A stretch of 41,711 bases of DNA from a virus. The notes under the pieces are model-generated. The model saw only the letters and a program-made list of their open reading frames with translations. It was not told where the DNA came from and did no database searches. A program made the translations under genes and the position numbers. The stretch lies in IMG/VR virus record IMGVR_UViG_3300046471_000067, positions 1-41,711 of that record; one strand, 5' to 3'. Positions 5,817-13,044 of the stretch are shown here, piece after piece (the stretch's first letter is position 1; every line of letters starts with the position of its first letter).

Positions 5817-7453
5817 GCGGATATCCTCCCCGAGGCTATCAGCCTCTCCATGATGTCGATCCGCTGGCCGATCCAACGCATGGCATTGCAGGCCATGGAA
5901 TTGCCGAGAGCCTTGTAACGAGGGCCGTCAGGTGCGGTGTCCTTGCCGCGCCATGGAACGTTGGTGAAATTGTCGGGGAAGCCCTGTAGGCGCTCGCATT
6001 CGACGGGCATCAGACGGCGAACGGCCCACTCGGTTGCAACTGCGTTAGGACGCTTGGCTCGAAGGGCGTTGGCATGCCCCTCTGTAATTCCGAGCCCCGA
6101 ACGTTCGCCGGCAGACCCTCCGGCCCCTTCCCCGCTACGGTCAAAGCAATCGCTATCGATGCCAAACGCGACAGTCGGTGGCGCACCAGTTTCTATCGTC
6201 GGTGCATGCTGTTCACAAAAGTTGAAGCCAGCGTCCCGGAGGCGAGGAATGCCATTCGCATCGAAGCTCGGATTCTTGGCTTCGCCGGAGCGAGACGCAT
6301 CGCTACGAAGGCCGTATGCGACATAGGACGTTTGCTTCATCCCCGGTTCTGCTGCTAATGCTCCAACGGTCTGCCCGTCTCCTCCGAATAGCCTGACTTC
6401 ATCCCGCGTATTTTGGGCGAACGCTATAGCCTGCGATTGCGGACTTCCTGATCCGAGAGCGCCAGACCTGTCCCAAGTAACCTCTGGATCCTCTCGCGAA
6501 TTGAACGCGATAAGCATCGTTGCCGCGGTTTCCGCTCCCATACCGGGTTGGCGCTCGCCACCAGTCGAGTTCCCACCGGCCGGCAAGGTAGATGCGATTT
6601 CCGCAACAAAGGTCTCGACTTCAAAATCTTGGCGTTGACCATGGGCCGTCAGGGCCGTCGATACGTTGATCGGACCGGACAGGTTGCCGCCGCCGAAAGC
6701 TTGATGGATCAATCCGCCGTCGAGGTCGAAATCGGTCCCGAGTCCGCCACCGCCTGTAGGGTGGATCGCAATTGTGGGGGCAGCTCTTTGCCCCGCTTCT
6801 CGGCGCGGCGCAGAATCCCCGCGCATGCTTTCGGGCTCAAGTAATACCGCTGCGGCACGTCGCCAGTCTCCAAGATATCCGACAAGGAAGACACGGCGCC
6901 GTCGCTGTGGGACGGCACGAGCGAAGTCGTCCACTCGGATATATTGAGCGTCAAGAACCCGGTAGGCGAACCCATACCCGCATTCTTGAACGAAGCTGAG
7001 GAACGTGGCGAAGTCGGCGCTTTCGAGCCCGTCGTCGCCTTCGTCCGCTTCGTCTTGCTCATCATCCGTGTGAGAGGAAAGGACGCCGGGGACGTTTTCC
7101 CAGACGATCCAACGGGCGCGCAGGCGGCGAGCCAGTGCGAGATATTCGAGGGCGAGGTTGCCGCGCGGATCATCCAGTCCGAGACGCTTTCCTGCGACGG
7201 AGAATGATTGGCAAGGTGTTCCTCCGACCAAAAGGTCGATTGGACCTGCGTCGTCGCCGATCGTCGTGAAGTCGCCATGGTTGGGAATTCCGTTCTTTGC
7301 CAGCGGCTCGCCAGGCATGTTGCTTCCATAGTGGTGAGCGAGGACGGCAGAGGGGAAAGCCTCGATCTCGGAGAAGAAGGCAGGCGTCCAGCCAAGGGGA
7401 TGCCAAGCCATGGTCGCGGCCTCGATGCCGCTGCATACTGATCCATATCGCAT
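5813..7453 (-). CDS. C5-cytosine DNA methyltransferase
   Basis: Transfers methyl groups from SAM to cytosine C5. Motif I GSVCSGIEAA (4-13), catalytic motif IV GGTPCQSF with Cys81, motif VI WENVPG (118-123), motif VIII QRRRRVFLVG (183-192), and at the C-terminus ECERLQGFP plus ALGNSM (515-520). At 546 residues it is longer than simple Dcm-like enzymes because the target-recognition region (about 200-485) is enlarged and contains degenerate repeats starting IAF/VAF/VAY (IAFNSRED, IAFAQNTRDE, VAYGLRSD, VAFGIDSD). Strong AAGGAG precedes the ATG. No cognate endonuclease is adjacent, so it is an orphan enzyme, probably protecting phage DNA from host restriction. Target sequence cannot be read from the protein. 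Confidence 0.96.
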   Translation of the reverse strand: MRYGSVCSGIEAATMAWHPLGWTPAFFSEIEAFPSAVLAHHYGSNMPGEPLAKNGIPNHGDFTTIGDDAGPIDLLVGGTPCQSFSVAGKRLGLDDPRGNLALEYLALARRLRARWIVWENVPGVLSSHTDDEQDEADEGDDGLESADFATFLSFVQECGYGFAYRVLDAQYIRVDDFARAVPQRRRRVFLVGYLGDWRRAAAVLLEPESMRGDSAPRREAGQRAAPTIAIHPTGGGGLGTDFDLDGGLIHQAFGGGNLSGPINVSTALTAHGQRQDFEVETFVAEIASTLPAGGNSTGGERQPGMGAETAATMLIAFNSREDPEVTWDRSGALGSGSPQSQAIAFAQNTRDEVRLFGGDGQTVGALAAEPGMKQTSYVAYGLRSDASRSGEAKNPSFDANGIPRLRDAGFNFCEQHAPTIETGAPPTVAFGIDSDCFDRSGEGAGGSAGERSGLGITEGHANALRAKRPNAVATEWAVRRLMPVECERLQGFPDNFTNVPWRGKDTAPDGPRYKALGNSMACNAMRWIGQRIDIMERLIASGRISA

Positions 7454-8904
7454 CAGAACAACTCCTTAGCGTTCTGCTGCGCCTTGTAATTCATGCCGTA
7501 GCTGGTGGAGTTGCCGTCCCATGCGATGTCGCGGCGGCGGGGAAACTCGCTCTCACGTGACAGGGAAAGCAGGATCTCGGCTTTTCCTTCCGTCTCATCC
7601 ATCAGGGATTTCCAGACGGCCCAGTCGTTTGTTCCTTCCCCAGGCTCCATGCCGGCGAGGATCGGCCGCGGTTGGAAAGGAATGATCACCTGGTCGGCGT
7701 CCTTATCCATGTTGCCTATGAGGTCTCGATAGGTCGGCCGGCGATTGAGGACGGCGCGCAGTCGCTTCTCTAGGCTGCTACCCTGATATTCTTGGAATGC
7801 CGACTTCTTCAGGTGGGTGAGCGCGACCACGGGTATATCGAGATCCATGGCCAGATCCTTGAGCTTCGAGGTAGCAATCTGCCCCTGCTTGAATTCGTCC
7901 TCGTACTGCATCTTGCCTTCCCACTGGATCTTGCCGATGTGGTCGATGAAGACAGCGCCTATTCCATGGGAGCGCTTGAGGGACTTGGCCTTGCGCCCGA
8001 TCTGGTCGAGCGTCATCTTGCGGCAGTCGATCTCGACGTGTTGCGACCGCTTGATCTCGATGCCAGCATCAAGAAGCATCTGGACTTCCTGATCAGATAC
8101 TCGGCCGCGCTGCTGCTGGCGGGCCGATATACCGGTGCGGCGGGCCTGCTCTCGCATGATGATCTGCTTGACCGTCATTTCGCCGCTGTAGAGAAACACC
8201 GGATCCTTCTTGGCTATCTCGAACATGCACTGCATGGCCAATGCGGTTTTCCCCTGTTTCACGCCTCCGCCGATGATGATGAGCTGACCTTTCTGCCATG
8301 GGCCGGTGAGCTGCATGATTTCCGGAATGCCGGGATCCAGCCCTTCTGTCTTCTTGCCGCGAGACGCATCGTTGACAGCGTCGAAGGAACTGTCGATGGC
8401 ATCCGCCAGGGAAAACGACGACTGCTCACCAGCGAGGCTTTGTGTGACTTCTGCCAGGCGCTGGCGAAGCACGGCTATGTCGTCGGGAATTTTCAGCTCA
8501 TCCTCAAAGGATACCTGCCGCAGGTCATTGGCTATCGACTGAATGTCTCGGCGTGCTGACGCCGCTGTGATAGCCGCACACCAGTCAGGAATGCCGAGGT
8601 AGCCAACGGTATCGCCCATCAGGCGCGACATATACTGGGCAACGGTCATCCCACCGACTTGATGGTTCGGGAGCATGCTCTTGAGGGTAATCGGGCTGAA
8701 CGACTTGCCTTGTCCGCGTAGTTCTATCATGGCGCTGAACATCTTGCCGTGCAGGTCTTCCTCGAAGAACCGAGCTTCGAAGCTGGTCGGCACCGCCTCG
8801 ATGCAATCGTTCTTCATCAGGAGAGCGCCGAGCAGCGCTTGTTCAGCCTCAATTGCATCCGGCAGCACGGGTGAGCCGTGTATGTCTCTCATTTGGGCGT
8901 TCAT
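7453..8904 (-). CDS. dnaB: Replicative DNA helicase, DnaB family
   Basis: Ring helicase that unwinds DNA at the phage fork. N-terminal DnaB domain (PDAIEAEQALLGALL, residues 15-31), linker, then RecA-type ATPase with Walker A GGGVKQGKT (212-220), YSGEMTVKQI motif and Walker B GAVFIDHIG (about 315-323), and an H/Q-type sensor VVALTHLKK. 483 residues is normal for phage DnaB. Its stop shares one base with the methyltransferase start (TGATG). No primase or loader gene is recognisable next to it, so the host's are probably used; the DnaA-C-like protein nearby may help recruit it. Confidence 0.96.
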   Translation of the reverse strand: MNAQMRDIHGSPVLPDAIEAEQALLGALLMKNDCIEAVPTSFEARFFEEDLHGKMFSAMIELRGQGKSFSPITLKSMLPNHQVGGMTVAQYMSRLMGDTVGYLGIPDWCAAITAASARRDIQSIANDLRQVSFEDELKIPDDIAVLRQRLAEVTQSLAGEQSSFSLADAIDSSFDAVNDASRGKKTEGLDPGIPEIMQLTGPWQKGQLIIIGGGVKQGKTALAMQCMFEIAKKDPVFLYSGEMTVKQIIMREQARRTGISARQQQRGRVSDQEVQMLLDAGIEIKRSQHVEIDCRKMTLDQIGRKAKSLKRSHGIGAVFIDHIGKIQWEGKMQYEDEFKQGQIATSKLKDLAMDLDIPVVALTHLKKSAFQEYQGSSLEKRLRAVLNRRPTYRDLIGNMDKDADQVIIPFQPRPILAGMEPGEGTNDWAVWKSLMDETEGKAEILLSLSRESEFPRRRDIAWDGNSTSYGMNYKAQQNAKELF

Positions 8905-9422
8905 GCTGCCACCGCCTCTCTAGCGAAGAAGCGCGGGCCGCCGACGTGCTGGGCATGGAAGCGGTGCCAGGCTGCGTTATCCTTGCCGGTGAACTTGGAG
9001 TCCTCGATCCACTTGACGCGGCCTACGCTGACGATGTGGCTGCACTGGTCGAGGAAAGGCAGAGCCTGCCGGGTGTGAATCCAATCTGCATCGAACAGAA
9101 GCCAAGTCGGCGCGATGTACTGGAACTCGACAATCATCTGGTGGAGGATTTCTCGGGTCCACGGTGGGTTTGTAATGATTGCGTCGAATTTGGCGAAGAC
9201 GTGCTTCAGGTCGATCACCGCATCAAAGCCGTGCTCGATATCGTCCGAGAAGGTGCAGCGGAGTCCGTGACGCTCGAGCGCGGTGACAAGCTTGCCCTCG
9301 CCCACGCAAGGCTCTGCGAACGTGTGGATGCCGCGGAGATGTGGGAGAAGTGGAAGAACAGCCGGGGCCGGTGTCTGGTAGGCGTCGTTCTTGCGGCGCT
9401 CGAATTGTGATCTCTTACCCAT
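8901..9422 (-). CDS. Putative N6-adenine/N4-cytosine DNA methyltransferase
   Basis: 173 residues with SAM-binding motif I FAEPCVGEGKLV (about 35-46), acidic motif II SDDIEHG, and catalytic motif IV TNPPW (about 84-88), the amino-methyltransferase signature. It lacks a separate target-recognition domain, so it is a minimal enzyme and its activity on DNA is assumed from the family. The C-terminal region has hydrophobic strands (PTWLLFDADWIHT, SHIVSVGRVKWI). ATG overlaps the upstream resolvase stop by TAATG. Together with the C5 enzyme it gives the phage two different base-modifying activities. Confidence 0.85.
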   Translation of the reverse strand: MGKRSQFERRKNDAYQTPAPAVLPLLPHLRGIHTFAEPCVGEGKLVTALERHGLRCTFSDDIEHGFDAVIDLKHVFAKFDAIITNPPWTREILHQMIVEFQYIAPTWLLFDADWIHTRQALPFLDQCSHIVSVGRVKWIEDSKFTGKDNAAWHRFHAQHVGGPRFFAREAVAA

Positions 9423-10102
9423 TATGCCGCGCTCCCCTGAAACAGATCGGCCGGCGCGCGCTCGTTGCGCTGCTGCATGGCTGCGACGAGATCTCCGTCG
9501 AACAGCCGCATCCGTTTGAAGGCTTCGTGATAGTCTTCGTGAATTGGTGTCGAGTGAGACCAGCTATGAGCGATGCCAACGGCTTCCGCAGCATTGTGGT
9601 TTGTCGTCTTTTTCGGTGGGAGCGTGAAACCCTCGCGTTCACTTTTCTCGACCGCTGCCTTTTTCCAGTCGTTCTCGAATTTTGGGCGCCCAAGCTTGTC
9701 GAGCACATGCTCGCCATCCTTTTTCACTGGATTTTGCGGGGGAATGAACCCTTTGCCGTAATACGGCTTGCGCCAGGTGCCTGGGTTTATTGTGCAGATC
9801 GCTAGATTGGGATAGACGCCCACCAGCCCCATCGCCGCACCGATGCATGTCCAGCTCCAGATAATCCCGCTGATGCCGGTCCCTTGTGTGCTTTCTGATC
9901 CCTGCTCTATGACGACAAGATCGGGCTTGCCGTGCCTTTCTGCCCTGTTGCGCAGCGCACGGCCAACCTTCACGCCGTACCAGTAATACCCGCGCTTGAT
10001 CTTATTTTCCCATACTTCGCAGTGAGCCGATGCTAGATTGCGCTTGGTATCCCATATGGCGAAACCACAGTTGGAAGATGGGTCTATGCCCCAGACGATC
10101 AT
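9422..10102 (-). CDS. RuvC-like Holliday junction resolvase
   Basis: 226 residues with an RNase H-fold acidic layout: GIDPSSNCGFAIWD (Asp7), LVVIEQG (Glu66) and a C-terminal NHNAAEAVGIA with acidic residue. This matches phage RuvC-type crossover-junction nucleases that resolve branched DNA before packaging. Between the second and third motif is an insertion rich in Lys/Pro (INPGTWRKPYYGKGF). The neighbours helicase and methyltransferases fit a DNA-metabolism operon. It overlaps the next gene upstream by four bases. Confidence 0.87.
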   Translation of the reverse strand: MIVWGIDPSSNCGFAIWDTKRNLASAHCEVWENKIKRGYYWYGVKVGRALRNRAERHGKPDLVVIEQGSESTQGTGISGIIWSWTCIGAAMGLVGVYPNLAICTINPGTWRKPYYGKGFIPPQNPVKKDGEHVLDKLGRPKFENDWKKAAVEKSEREGFTLPPKKTTNHNAAEAVGIAHSWSHSTPIHEDYHEAFKRMRLFDGDLVAAMQQRNERAPADLFQGSAA

Positions 10103-10443
10103 ACGCTTGCCCTCCGGAGATCAGCACCCGAGAGAACTCGCTCGATCGGCATGCCGCGGTTGATACGATTGCGAATGGTGGAAGGCGCTATGCCGGTCAT
10201 GTCGGCCAGCTCGTCAACGCTGTAGGAGCCGCCCCGGAAGTCGATGCGCGCGAAATGGCGCTGCTTGCCGCGGGGCTCCATCGACTTGACGTCTATGCCC
10301 GCTAGGATCGTCTGCGTAAGGTTTTCATTCGCGACGGTTTCGATGATAGCGCGGGCGACAGCTCTGCCAGACACACCGAGCTTGGTGCCTTCTTTCTCAA
10401 GCTTCGCCGCTGTTTTAGAATTGATGATTGCCGACAGGGACAT
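10099..10443 (-). CDS. Helix-turn-helix protein
   Basis: 114 residues. The C-terminal half has SVDELADMTGIAPSTIRNRINRGMPIERVL, a MerR/AlpA-like or homeodomain-like helix-turn-helix in which a start-of-helix Asp and a Arg-rich recognition helix are visible. The N-terminal half is helical (KTAAKLEKEGTKLGVSGRAVARAII). A small DNA-binding regulator or replication accessory; partner unknown. Its ATG lies 84 bases downstream of the previous gene, with a small hairpin between. Confidence 0.75.
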   Translation of the reverse strand: MSLSAIINSKTAAKLEKEGTKLGVSGRAVARAIIETVANENLTQTILAGIDVKSMEPRGKQRHFARIDFRGGSYSVDELADMTGIAPSTIRNRINRGMPIERVLSGADLRRASV

Positions 10444-10464
10444 GGTTGCCTCTTGGAAAGAGAT

Positions 10465-10482
10465 CCGGACATTCGCGTCCGG
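10465..10482. other. Intergenic hairpin
   Basis: CCGGAC and GTCCGG pair around a six-base loop in the 84-base gap before the HTH gene. The same six-base arms, in the opposite order, form the hairpin at 2851-2867. On the minus strand a pyrimidine-rich ATCTCTTTCC follows, so a weak terminator or attenuator is possible. Confidence 0.35.
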
Positions 10483-10527
10483 CAGGTGGGCGGCAATGGC
10501 TTGGGAGGAAGCAAGCCGCCAGGGAAC

Positions 10528-11091
10528 TCAGTTGGGCTTGCCGGACGTGGTCACGGTCGAGAACGGATCAAAGCCAGGCTTGGCCGGGGGCTCTTCGTTC
10601 GTCATGGTCGCTTCGACCGCCTTCATGATTTCCGGCAGGTCGGTCTCGTATTCCGCTTTGCCGGCGTCGTAGGATTCGAGGAACAGCTTGTCATCGACGC
10701 TTGCCGCATCGAAGCCGGAGACGCGATCGAGGCCAAGCAGGCCAGCCTTGTAGCCCTTGGCGCGAACCATGGCTTCTTGATCGACACGATCGCCTTGTGC
10801 GAACAGATCGCCCTTGGTGGAGGGTATCAGTCCCAACCACTCCAGATTCTCCCTGTCAGACTTTAGCCGATCGACGGGCTTCTGATCGTCTTCGCCGAAG
10901 TGAGACTTCAGGTAGTGGTCGAATTTCTGGCCGGTGAAACTAGGCTCGGCGGCCTTGGCAAGCTTGCGGTTCGCAGTCTTGCGGCCGGCGCTCTCCCGTC
11001 TGATCGTCTCTTCCGCCAATTCCTTGCGGAAGTGGTATGCGAACAGCTTCTGGCGCTGATCGTCGGTCAACCTGTTTGCTCCGGCCGTCAT
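10528..11091 (-). CDS. Hypothetical protein of the replication block
   Basis: 187 residues, not recognised. N-terminal helical and basic (DDQRQKLFAYHFRKELAEETIRRE, then GRKTANRKLAKAAE), middle with RLKSDRENLEWLGLIP, then VRAKGYKAGLLGLDR, which has the G-x-x-AG-x-x-G pattern seen in small ribosome-modulation/CrpP-like folds; that likeness is weak. Ends in a Pro-rich tail. Strong basic content of the first 50 residues suggests nucleic-acid binding. It follows the regulator gene upstream by three bases. Confidence 0.72.
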   Translation of the reverse strand: MTAGANRLTDDQRQKLFAYHFRKELAEETIRRESAGRKTANRKLAKAAEPSFTGQKFDHYLKSHFGEDDQKPVDRLKSDRENLEWLGLIPSTKGDLFAQGDRVDQEAMVRAKGYKAGLLGLDRVSGFDAASVDDKLFLESYDAGKAEYETDLPEIMKAVEATMTNEEPPAKPGFDPFSTVTTSGKPN

Positions 11092-11094
11092 TGG

Positions 11095-11463
11095 TCACCT
11101 TCCTTTGGTTGCGTTTTCCTTCGCAGCGCGAAGCTTCTCAGCCAGCGCTTTAACCTCGTCATCGATGTCTTGAAAAAGAGCATCCCCGTACCTCGCCTTG
11201 TCTGTCTCGACCTCCAGACGAAGCCGCTCGATGTGGCGTTCGCAGAGGTTGAGGTATCCCGCCCTAATGCGCCCGAAGACTGCCAAGCTGGGGGCCGTTT
11301 CGCCATTGATGATCCGGCGGAGAGCGCGGGCCTTGAGACCAACCTCCCGGCCAACTCGATCAAGAGCATTGAGCTGATCGCCTTGTCCTCGGCTTTCCAG
11401 CTCGACCATTTTCCGCGCATAACTTGCGCCGATCCCAGATGAAAACATGTCTACGGAACTCAT
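11095..11463 (-). CDS. Phage regulator-like helix-turn-helix protein
   Basis: 122 residues. Contains VGREVGLKARALRRIINGETAP (about 35-57), helix-turn-helix-like, followed by a long amphipathic region (YLNLCERHIERLRLEVETDK) and a C-terminal coiled coil (IDDEVKALAEKLRAAKE). The pattern resembles small CII-like or lambda-Orf-type regulators of alphaproteobacterial phages, but I cannot place the family. Start set at the ATG with CAGGG nine bases upstream; the frame extends further up but without site. It is preceded by a 149-base leader with an 11-bp inverted repeat, so its expression may be controlled post-transcriptionally. Confidence 0.7.
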   Translation of the reverse strand: MSSVDMFSSGIGASYARKMVELESRGQGDQLNALDRVGREVGLKARALRRIINGETAPSLAVFGRIRAGYLNLCERHIERLRLEVETDKARYGDALFQDIDDEVKALAEKLRAAKENATKGR

Positions 11464-11523
11464 AACTTTTGCCCTGTTTTCGTTTTTTCTAATTGTCTCG
11501 TCGTGGTTTGAAGTTTGTCTGAT

Positions 11524-11572
11524 CACGGCCGCCTCGCCTGCTAGGTTTCTCCTTGTCAGGAAGGCGGCCGTG
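11524..11572. other. 11-bp inverted repeat in a leader
   Basis: CACGGCCGCCT and AGGCGGCCGTG are perfect complements separated by 27 bases, within the 149-base gap upstream of the regulator at 11095-11463. No T-run follows on either strand, so it is not a standard terminator. The loop read on the minus strand contains AAGGAG, a ribosome-site-like motif. Confidence 0.5.
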
Positions 11573-11612
11573 GGTATTTCGTCAGCCGTCTTTCGACAGC
11601 CAGTAATGATCG

Positions 11613-11846
11613 TCAGGCGTCCCACCGGATCGCATGGCCTTGGAAGCCAGAACCGGAAAGCGACTGATTGAGTTTGGAGAATGAGATGCAGAGCAAAGTG
11701 AAGGATCGGGCCGGATCAGTCCGCCAAGAGAGATTGGCCCGATTCATCAACGTTTGCGCCGAAATATGGTTTGGATATTCATCGCGGAGAGCCTTGGTGA
11801 TCAGGGCCTCGCGGGTCGGTGATAGATAACCGGCGCTCGCCAACAT
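11613..11846 (-). CDS. Small putative winged-helix protein
   Basis: 77 residues. LSPTREALITKALRDEY then HISAQTLMNRANLSW and LLCISFSKLNQSLSGSGFQGHAIRW resembles, loosely, the winged-helix effector domains of response regulators (a helix, a recognition helix and a final hairpin ending G-F-x-x-x-I-R). Two GTG codons lie just upstream, but the ATG is chosen because GGAG sits eight bases before it. The ATG overlaps the upstream micro-ORF stop as TGATG. Role unknown. Confidence 0.6.
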   Translation of the reverse strand: MLASAGYLSPTREALITKALRDEYPNHISAQTLMNRANLSWRTDPARSFTLLCISFSKLNQSLSGSGFQGHAIRWDA

Positions 11847-11950
11847 CACCACCGCTCCATGTTCTGGTGGGCAATGTAACGGCCAACCATGACTGCAAGC
11901 GGCGCGACGACGAGGAGATAGCCGAAAGACGCGGCAATGATGGTTGCCAT
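11846..11950 (-). CDS. 34-residue single-span membrane peptide
   Basis: A short frame with a strong AAGGAG seven bases upstream of ATG. The peptide is one hydrophobic helix (IIAASFGYLLVVAPLAVMVG) followed by a short tail RYIAHQNMERW. Start and stop both overlap neighbours by one base (TGATG at each end). Function unknown. Confidence 0.6.
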   Translation of the reverse strand: MATIIAASFGYLLVVAPLAVMVGRYIAHQNMERW

Positions 11951-12051
11951 CACAGATCTCCTTCAGGGTCGTAAAAGATCGTCACCACGAGGCAGACGAT
12001 GAAAACTCCGACAGACGCGAGGGCGGCGATCATTCCGATGTCCATGGTCAT
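11950..12051 (-). CDS. 33-residue single-span membrane peptide
   Basis: A short frame: MTMDIG followed by a hydrophobic run (MIAALASVGVFIVCLVVTIF) and an acidic tail YDPEGDL. It overlaps the upstream micro-ORF by ATGA and hands over to the downstream one by TGATG. The tail codons contain the downstream gene's ribosome site. Membrane topology likely with acidic tail in the cytoplasm. Function unknown. Confidence 0.55.
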   Translation of the reverse strand: MTMDIGMIAALASVGVFIVCLVVTIFYDPEGDL

Positions 12052-12149
12052 TTGCTCCCAGGTCTTGCCACCATCGCCCGGTCGTGACGGGTGTGGTGTT
12101 CAATTGCGTTCTTCGCCACGGCGTCCATGCCGGTTGAGAGCTTGCTCAT
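12048..12149 (-). CDS. 33-residue basic micro-ORF
   Basis: A short frame, MSKLSTGMDAVAKNAIEHH and a basic end RHDRAMVARPGSK. It overlaps the upstream gene as ATGA and the downstream micro-ORF as ATGA. No membrane segment. The tight packing supports translation; otherwise a linker frame cannot be excluded. Confidence 0.45.
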   Translation of the reverse strand: MSKLSTGMDAVAKNAIEHHTRHDRAMVARPGSK

Positions 12150-12460
12150 GCGCCGCTTCCAACGTCGTCGAGGAAAACATGCTTGTGGGTGATGAGGTCG
12201 GACGCATGCGGTTCAACGTCAGTGACGTTCGCCAGTCGGGCATTGCCCTTCACTGCAGCGATTGCGCCTACGTCCGATTGGTGATTGGGATGGACCGGCA
12301 CGACATATTCCTGCCATGCGATCGGCTGCTCTCCGGTCGCCAGACCGTCCCAAGCGCCGCGCTTTTCATTCCAACGGGTCACAGAGACCTTCTCGCACTT
12401 CGTGGCCAACCAGAGACGGCGGTCGAGAGGTGCGGAGGTGATGTCGTGGTTCCATGTCAT
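12146..12460 (-). CDS. DUF551-like small phage protein
   Basis: 104 residues from the ATG with GAGGCG six bases upstream, overlapping the upstream stop as ATGA. The beginning MTWNHDITSAPLDRRLWLAT followed by VSVTRWNEKRGAWDG is like a group of short phage proteins (DUF551-like, typical 'SAP.D..I....' and a closing 'W..Y'). These are widespread in alphaproteobacterial phages and of unknown function. The C-terminal third is variable. Family call is tentative. Confidence 0.7.
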   Translation of the reverse strand: MTWNHDITSAPLDRRLWLATKCEKVSVTRWNEKRGAWDGLATGEQPIAWQEYVVPVHPNHQSDVGAIAAVKGNARLANVTDVEPHASDLITHKHVFLDDVGSGA

Positions 12461-12759
12461 GGCTTCGCCTCGATCATTGATGCCAACAGCATGGTCGATG
12501 GGCCGCTCGGCCGCTCGTATCCAAGCTCCCACCGGCAGACTGTTGCCTGCGCAACAGCGAAACGGCGCGCGAACTTTGCTTGGCTGAGGCCGAGCGACTT
12601 GCGAAGGGCCTTGATTTGATAAGCGCTTGGGAGATCGGGCCGCTCGACCAGAGCAGCAATAGGGGCGGACGTCGGAACATCATCCTGCGTCACATTCACC
12701 GTGAGGTTTTCACCACTGATGATGACGCGAGCGCCATTGATTTCGAGCTCAATGATCAT
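12457..12759 (-). CDS. XRE-family helix-turn-helix protein
   Basis: 100 residues. An N-terminal beta part (MIIELEINGARVIISGENLTVNV) precedes a clear XRE-type domain: IKALRKSLGLSQAKFARRFAVAQATVCRWELGYERPSGP (residues about 48-86), close to antitoxin MqsA/HigA-type HTHs. No toxin gene adjoins, so it is more likely a phage regulator. ATG overlaps the stop of the Cro-like gene (ATGA), so it is the second gene of the leftward operon. Confidence 0.82.
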   Translation of the reverse strand: MIIELEINGARVIISGENLTVNVTQDDVPTSAPIAALVERPDLPSAYQIKALRKSLGLSQAKFARRFAVAQATVCRWELGYERPSGPSTMLLASMIEAKP

Positions 12760-12953
12760 GCCGCGGTCTCCGACAGAAAATCTTCCATCGTAACTTCGCC
12801 GTTAGTCGCAGCCTTGATCTTGGCGATCAGGTCGATCTGCGGCGTGCGTTCACGCCGGAGAATCCTCGTGATTGTGGACGGTGCCACGTCAATGCTGGCA
12901 GCAAATGCAACCGGCTTGATGTCGTTTGTTTTGAGATACTGTTCCAGCTTCAT
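12756..12953 (-). CDS. Cro-like repressor, likely leaderless
   Basis: 65 residues with a helix-turn-helix (VAFAASIDVAPSTITRILRRERTP) of the Cro/CI type, the first gene leftward from the operator cluster and divergent from the CI-type repressor. This position and size make it the lambda Cro equivalent. No ribosome site precedes the ATG, and a promoter with TTGACA sits so that transcription would begin at or just before the ATG, suggesting a leaderless message. It would bind the same operators as the repressor and favour lytic growth. Confidence 0.82.
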   Translation of the reverse strand: MKLEQYLKTNDIKPVAFAASIDVAPSTITRILRRERTPQIDLIAKIKAATNGEVTMEDFLSETAA

Positions 12954-12958
12954 GTCGC

Positions 12959-12988
12959 GTAATTTGCCACATGGCACATATTTGTCAA
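12959..12988 (-). promoter_or_regulatory. Leftward early promoter (PL-like)
   Basis: On the minus strand a perfect TTGACA (12988-12983) is followed after about 18 bases by AATTAC, a weak -10. The -35 falls inside operator site 2, whose half-site is TGTCA instead of TGCCA. Start of transcription would be close to the Cro-like ATG at 12953. Confidence 0.55.
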
Positions 12989-13032
12989 CTGGCAATTTGC
13001 CAATTGGCGCTGGAATTCTTTTCCACTTGGCA
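12965..13032. promoter_or_regulatory. Left operator cluster, four sites
   Basis: Four 12-bp imperfect palindromes of the form TGCCA-NN-TGGCA: TGCCACATGGCA (12965-12976), TGTCAACTGGCA (12983-12994), TGCCAATTGGCG (12998-13009), TTCCACTTGGCA (13021-13032). A further half-site TGGCA overlaps the repressor ATG (13046-13050). They lie between the divergent Cro-like and CI-type genes, as expected for repressor operators. Confidence 0.85.
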
Positions 13033-13044
13033 AATAGCTAGCGC

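Noticed and set aside
12457-12759. Antitoxin-like HTH suggesting a toxin-antitoxin pair
   Set aside because: Neither neighbour has toxin-like features; the gene is embedded in the phage regulatory operon.
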